A stretch of DNA of 64,000 bases from assembly GCA_944474755.1 (NCBI GenBank), contig OX104117.1:77414926-77478925 (forward strand), written 5' to 3'. Under the pieces are notes generated by a model. It searched no databases and was not told the origin of the DNA. It saw only the letters and a program-made list of their open reading frames with translations. This stretch comes from Limnoperna fortunei. Lineage: Eukaryota > Mollusca > Bivalvia > Mytilida > Modiolidae. Positions 57,394 through 64,000 of this stretch are shown here, piece after piece. Position numbers and translations under genes: made by a program. Each line of letters opens with the position of its first letter. The stretch's first letter is position 1.

Positions 57394-60300
57394 CGTAAGG
57401 ATACTTTATTACAACTACATTTTGTATATTGATCTGTTGGTTTGAAAACCCATGAATACGACTGCCTTAAAATTTTACTATTTTAAATTGACATTATTGT
57501 GCCAAAAAGGAAATATTTGCCAAATCATTATCACTATATATTTCAAAGTTAAAAACTGAATTTAAAAAGTACACATTTATATAACAATGAATTACATAGC
57601 CCTTTATACACATTTATACATGTTACTAGTACTAAATTGCAGTTGGCATGTTTGTGAACAAACACCATTTCAAAGTTATAGTAGGTGCACAATAATGTGC
57701 ATAGCTGATGTTTTCGTTTATTTTCAAGAAAATGTAGGTAATTTCAATAGATTGTTCTGTGACTAGCCTTGATTCACATAGAAAATTTATTGTAACAAAT
57801 TTTAATTTCTCCACGTTATAAAAACACTAATTTCCATTGAATGGATTGGAACTTTATTTAAGTAAATGAGTAGTGCTTAATTTGGTTTAGATCGTTTAGC
57901 CTACACATAGATATGACATAAATATGACAGATCATAACATGATAATTTTTACAATTCAGCTGTTGTATAGATAAATTTTAGTAATTAAAATGATATATAT
58001 ATAGTTTCAAAAACATATTTGTTCTAGATATTCCAAGTCCCGGTATAGCTAGTGGTACATGTAGTACACAACCTTGCATTGATGTCGAATAGAATTCATG
58101 TTTGAACATTTTAAGCTTACCTGATAACAATATGGAAAAAATGTATCCTGTCAATGATGAGAAAGTAATCCTTGCTATTGCAGCACGTCAATTGAATCTG
58201 TATTGTTTGATGTTTGTTAACGATAGCATATAAGTGTTTAACAGTGTCCAAAATTCATTGTTTTAATTTTTTAGGGGAAAATCACCCTTAACAAATCATT
58301 TATTTTTATGTGTTTAGCTTAAATTATATTTTTTAAAATAAGCTACAGACTAGCATTTTAAATGATAGTTTCCACAAAAACATGTTTCTGACAATGTGCC
58401 TGTCAACTGGTGCTCTCTATGAAACATTTATGCCACTGGAACATTGTCATAAACTGTTTTTTGGAGAAACTTTAATTATTTTGTTAGAAATTATAAGAAC
58501 AAAGAACAGATATAATTTAAGGCCTTTAAAGACTTTTACAACAGAATACAAAAAGAGGTGTTCTGTCCACGAGTACATGTGATATCTAACAGTAAAATTA
58601 GATAACTTCGTACCTTATTAAAAATATGGTATTTATCACCAGCAAAAATTATAATTTGACTGACAGTTTAATTGGTCATACAGCTCGTACAAAATCATAC
58701 AGATAAGCCCAAACATCATTTTGATGCGGATTTTTGTTTAAGATGTAATACTGCGTAATAATTGTAGCCATTTAAATCATTCATGTACATCAATCTGTGA
58801 AAAATAGTTCAGCAAAGCTACAAGTTATCCTATACTGGGACTAAAACGTGTGACTACGAAATCTATAAGCAGTAAAAATTAGTTTTTATCAATAATTGTA
58901 ATTTTAACAGTATCTTTTAATGACATTGAAATTGCATGTAATCAGCATTTTGAGATTTTTTAATTGTTGACACTTTTTTATATGCTATATATTTGTACTT
59001 TATTAAAATGACGTGCTGTATGTTTTTGGACCACTCCAACAATTTGTATGTAAATATGACCTGCTGAAAAATTACGAAACCTGCAATGTCTTTAAGAGTT
59101 TTATATATTATATGTAAGTCTTTGTATTTTTGGCTCTGTCTTTTGACATTAGACCAACACAAATTTAATGTGACTATCTATAGCACAAGTCTGTCCCCAT
59201 GGAAAATTTGTTTGGCTAGTCACTTTTCTATGATTTTGTTCATAAGTTCAATTTGATTCATAGATTTGGTCATGTACATTGAAGGGCTCTTTCAGGCAAA
59301 ACAAACTATTGCCAAGACTTATCGATTTTATTGTTTTATTTCCATACTTTCAGAACATGAAAATTAAATTGACTAAATCCACTGCCTCCAGTGCAATAGA
59401 TCACATTTGTTTGTTTGAATGGTTGGTAACGCATATTGCAGCAATATTTTGAGCTAAATTTTGATGTCTATATAGGGAATGTATGAAAACTTTTGCAAGC
59501 CTTGTCAGTTAAGAAAAGAGTCGACCACATCCTGCACTCAGTTTGAATTAAACTCACATCTTAAGTTTTGACAGGCACCTGAGCAATAGTAGTTGAAAAC
59601 TACCTTAACCGCATGGCCACTGAAGTCACCGTAGTCCAAGATTTAGGAAGCAAGATTTTTAAATGTTCACATACATGTTATGACCAAATCTGCACAAACA
59701 TGTTTATGATGTGCACTGTAAAGCTAAAAATTGACATATGTAGTTTTTTCAGTAAAACTTCCATGGCTACATTATCCAGCAATACAGCAACTGTTACCAA
59801 TGTAACTTGTAAACTAGTCGTTGTACTCCAGGACACAATTCTCTACAGCAACTGCGGGTATCCAAGTTATTATGTATGAGATTACTAATTAAACCCATTT
59901 CGGATGTAAACAAACGTGTTATTTTGTACAGGTCTACTTTTTTGCTCTGTTTGAATCACTTTTAAAAATGGAAATAGGCAGAATGAAAGCTCTCCATCAG
60001 TTGTGATTTATTTTCCATTATCTAAACTACAGATTTAAAAGTTTGCTGACTCTTTTATTATTCTAGATTGCAAGCATTTGTTTTTATAGAGACACAGTCT
60101 TCCCTTAAAAAATCGACAGGCTACTCGCAAAACCCTTTCAAAGCTTTGATTGTACAATGAATATGATACAGTGTCATTTTTGTCAAATTTTTATTAAGGT
60201 TCTTCCTCCAATGTTTGTACAAGATGTAATAATGGTCTTTTAAGATCTTTTGGAAAGTGATGATCTGGTATTAAAAGACAAAGGAACAAGGTGTAAAATT

Positions 60301-63300
60301 TATCGTCCGCCATGTTTGCTTTTAGAAAAGAATTTTGCTAAGAAGCAATAAGAATGCACAAAAAGAGTGGATACACGTTTTTGTATGCAGTGCTTTAATA
60401 AATCTGTTACGACCATTTGTGAATTTAACATCGTTTTTATACAAATATTACATGTTGTTATATGAATTTACATTTATATATTAAATTGTTGTTTTAAATA
60501 TTATATAGTATTTAATATGTCTCATTTCTTAACTAATTATCCACATCTTATGGTTACTGTTGTGTGATAACGATTACAAGTATCAAAACCAATATATTAT
60601 TGTAATAAATACACACTAGGATAACAAGCATACATATACAATTTGCTGTAGAAATTTATGTTATCATACAAAATTTAACATAAACAGCATTATTATAACA
60701 CAAGTTGAGAGTATATTTTTTAAGCATGAGGGATGTGGCATGTCAAGAAACCTCTATCAATTATATTTCTGAAAGGACTGACAAAACTAAATCTCTGCAA
60801 CCAAGTTGTATGTGTTAGATTCAAAGAAGTAAACGAAACAAAGACAATATAACAAACACAACAGAATAAAAAAAATCGTGTCACACAATGTAAATAACAT
60901 TTATAAACCTTATTCAAAGGGACCGATTTTATTACAGAAAAAAATTGTCTACTGTTATTTGAGATATCAAAATATGATTTTACCATCAACTGCTCATAAA
61001 CAATACGTTTCAACTGCTTTTGTAGTTTTTGATATTTGTTTGAAATTTTCAAAATTGAAAAAATTGCAAAATGATTACTAATTGCCAGGTTGCAATATGC
61101 GTAGACAAAATGTAGCATTTTAATGTTTCAGTTAATTATTGCGAGACCATTTGGAGTTAAGATTTTCAATTATTAAAATACGCATTTTTTTCTGATTTTT
61201 TACTTAATTCGAACTTATTGCAATGACTAATTGACATTTGCTCCTGAATTTGTGCAAATTTGTGCCATGACACCATGCTTTTAAACTTCACAAAGCTTTG
61301 TCTTTACATGCAGATCTTATGGTTTATACCGCCATTTGAAAGGACATTTTATTTCAGAATCTTATTTACAACCGAATTTGAAACTATACGATCAGAAATT
61401 GTGTTAAAAGAAAACCTTTAATCGGGTGGGTTGTGTACTAACTCTTAAATCGGAAAATTTCACACCACATACTAACTAATTTATATTAAACGCGCTTTTT
61501 GGATTTTTTTTCACTAATTTTTCGTTGAAAAGCTACAAGTTCGCTCTTTTTGAAAGTGAAAAGTGTTTCAATTGTAGTTCTCTCGTCTAATCTAGGCTTA
61601 TTTCGTAAGTAAGTAATTATTTAACATTATATAGTCCATCGACAAGATGGGAAACATAATAAAGCTTATTAACATCCTTATTAATTGAGCTTCAAATCTA
61701 TTCAGTTGCAGAACTACTAGTGTTTTAAGAGCACGAACACGCTTTTAGTGTAGTGTTTTATCGCAAACTGAAAAAAAACGCCTATGAGGTATTTAATTTA
61801 AGAACCTTTCCATCTTTAATTTTTTTTACAGTGTATATAATATTAAGATACATGCATAGTATTTCCAAACATGCACAAATATTGGTATCTGGTGTTTATG
61901 TTAATGATAACTATAGCAACTAAATCTGAAATATTGTATATACATATATATATAGGTTTAAACTTACTGCGCTTAATCTCGTGTTTGATGCTGACGCCAA
62001 GACATAATTAATAAAAAAAAATGCCAAGAAGAAACGTGCATCTATTTTGTCAGAATCATACATTAGTAAATTTTTGTAACACGTTATCAGGCAACCTCCA
62101 GAAATTACATTTCATTAAGATTGAGGAAACGTGCACGTTATAAACATGGACCCATGAGGATATTACTGCAGTAAAGAACAACATCTATTTGCCCATATTA
62201 GAAATATTCTGCTATGCAACATAATAGCATAAATGCAAAATGTTCATATTTTAATTTTTTAACGATGTTTACCGTGCACTATGCGCCCTGTGAAAATGGA
62301 AGCATAACTAATAGGGTCTAATTACAACTACCTTGTATTTTCAATACGACTATAAAACCAGTCAACACTATTGCTTAACATCAAACACTTTCCAGTGTCA
62401 AATTTATATGTTTCTCCAAGCATTTTCTTTATTACTTAGGATTTCCCCTCAAACGCGAATTGGTCAATCGTTTGAACTAGTTAATATAATAAAACAATAT
62501 TTTATCTGTAATCTCCTAAAATATTTGACGGTTGTTTTTTACATTGTTTTTGTAGTTAACAGGCGTTATTCAAAATATCAAAATCACGACTATCTTATTG
62601 CAATAAAATAATAACCAATGCTCGGTACAACATCGACTAGTGATACTAGAAATTGTCAGCTGTTGGTCATTTGTCATGCGTAAAGATCTGTTTTACTTTT
62701 TGATCAATCGCACTTCACTGTCCAAAGCTCATAAATATTAAGGAAAACAAACATCACGATAAAAACTATACATCTATGCTGCAATTTATAAGTTTCAGTG
62801 AGAAATGCTAATAAGAAGAAAAACTTTTTGTTAACCTTGGTATCTTTGACGACATTTTATTATAAGACCTGTCCAGACATTAAGAAGTGTTACAAAATAT
62901 AAAACGCAACACATAATCAGTATCTAGAGAGTATCCTATTAGTCTCGTGAAATAAGAGTAACGATCTATGTACATACAATACTAACCCCCTCCCTACCTT
63001 GTCCTTGATGATGTAGTTGCTAGATCTCAGGCTTTAGGTAGCTTATAACTTGGTGTTATGCATGCCGAAATTTTCATACAAAATATTTACAGAATCATTG
63101 TCATCATTGAAGAAATGTTTATATAACTTTGAAACATAATAACCTACTTCCTACCTCTTTAAACTATTTCATAAAGCAGAGATTAATTATATGTTGACAT
63201 TTTTATTCGATTCATTTGCATTCTCTTCGTTCCGTCGGTTCATTTGCCTGCACGGTTTTAAATATTTTTTATTACGTATGTCTTTCATCGATATCCTAGA

Positions 63301-64000
63301 TTTCTATTGTTTTAAACGCCTCGTAGAATCATTATTTGCATTTCTCACTGAAACCAGTAGCTAGGAAGAGCACGCGCTTCCTTGACGACGTCTTCAGTAA
63401 ACAAACAACGCAAAATAATTTAAATCAACAAAAATATATGAAAACTCCGTCTTTTTTATCAAGAAAATAAAATGTAAATACACAAATTGAATGTATTTTT
63501 TTTTAAGTTTCAGTGACGTATAAAAGCGAACCACATTTTTTCATCATGAAGCGCTACCTTCGTTGAAATGTGCTTTGGTTTACGATTTCGTACGTCAATG
63601 AAACTTCAAAAGAATGCATACAATTCTTAAATGAATGAGATAGTGACGTCATGTTAGACCGCATTACTCATACAAACTGTACAAAGAAGTAGTCGACGGA
63701 TTCTTATCGAACAAAAATATTACAAAGCTAAAATAACTAAAATATGTCAAAAAAACCAAAACAGAATTAAAAAGCTGTATTTTAAATTGAGAAATTAATT
63801 ATTAAAAAAGTTATTACTATTTTTCCCTCGAAAAAGATTATCTATTCGGGATCATGTAACGTTGACCTAATACTAATGATTTATATCTATCCTTAGATTG
63901 TTTTGTCTTTGGAAATATAGTTTAGACATAACGATTTACTCCTAATTGTATATGGTGCGTTTCTATTTTTAACATTTATCTTATTATTCAAATGGACGTA
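57394..64000. other. AT-rich non-coding DNA
   Basis: No supported gene. Short frames at 58382, 59613 and 60720 (minus) lack motifs and look like chance. A small (TA)n run lies near 61935. Confidence 0.5.

Noticed and set aside
60720..61118. 132-codon minus-strand frame
   Set aside because: Composition (Phe, Ile, Lys, Tyr, Asn) is that of translated AT-rich DNA; no motif.

Overview
The window looks like AT-rich intergenic DNA from a marine bivalve or related mollusc. This is inferred from its repeats, not proven: several copies of a short retroposon whose 3' end reads like 'ATAGCTGAAATATTG...GGCGTTAAAC' followed by an (AATC)n tail, CR1/jockey-type LINEs, a BEL/Pao element, a Mutator-like element and Polinton/Maverick DNA. 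I see no intact host gene. Possible host exons are weak: two at the left edge (1-626), one carrying a 45-bp minisatellite (1868-2741, minus) and one near 57.1-57.4 kb (minus). No rRNA, convincing tRNA gene or CRISPR array was seen.

Layout. 0-7.8 kb: possible exons, a 15-residue-repeat minisatellite, hairpin-rich repeats and two retroposon copies. 7.8-14.0 kb: one LINE that carries a 2A-like motif ahead of its endonuclease; it is split by a 2,366-bp, almost perfectly palindromic insertion. 16.0-17.4 kb: a 5'-truncated LINE with a 309-bp in-frame tandem duplication. 17.4-27.6 kb: mostly featureless AT-rich DNA with a (TTTA)n microsatellite and small repeats. 27.6-39.3 kb: a decayed Polinton (polymerase, ATPase, acidic zinc-finger protein, integrase) whose right terminal repeat is split by a 3.2-kb element with Tc1/mariner-type ends. 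39.45-40.06 kb: a foldback element. 41.7-46.4 kb: a decayed BEL/Pao retrotransposon on the minus strand, interrupted by a retroposon with a 13-bp target duplication. 47.2-50.3 kb: a Mutator-like element remnant. 50.7-53.3 kb: a third LINE on the minus strand. 54.8-55.4 kb: a degenerate 136-bp tandem repeat. 55.4-64 kb: no recognisable feature apart from the weak exon candidate.

Most unusual feature. The palindrome at 11142-13507 has Polinton hallmarks (AGT...ACT ends, an exact 6-bp duplication ATTTTT, and removal of the insert plus one duplication copy restores the LINE frame). Each ~1.17-kb arm carries the same 3' part of an adenain-like cysteine protease gene, pointing outward from a GGT/ACC trinucleotide tract at the centre. 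It looks like the end of a Polinton duplicated head to head and then integrated, as expected of a snap-back by-product of protein-primed linear DNA replication. Its subterminal DNA shares a motif with the separate 11.7-kb Polinton in the same window.
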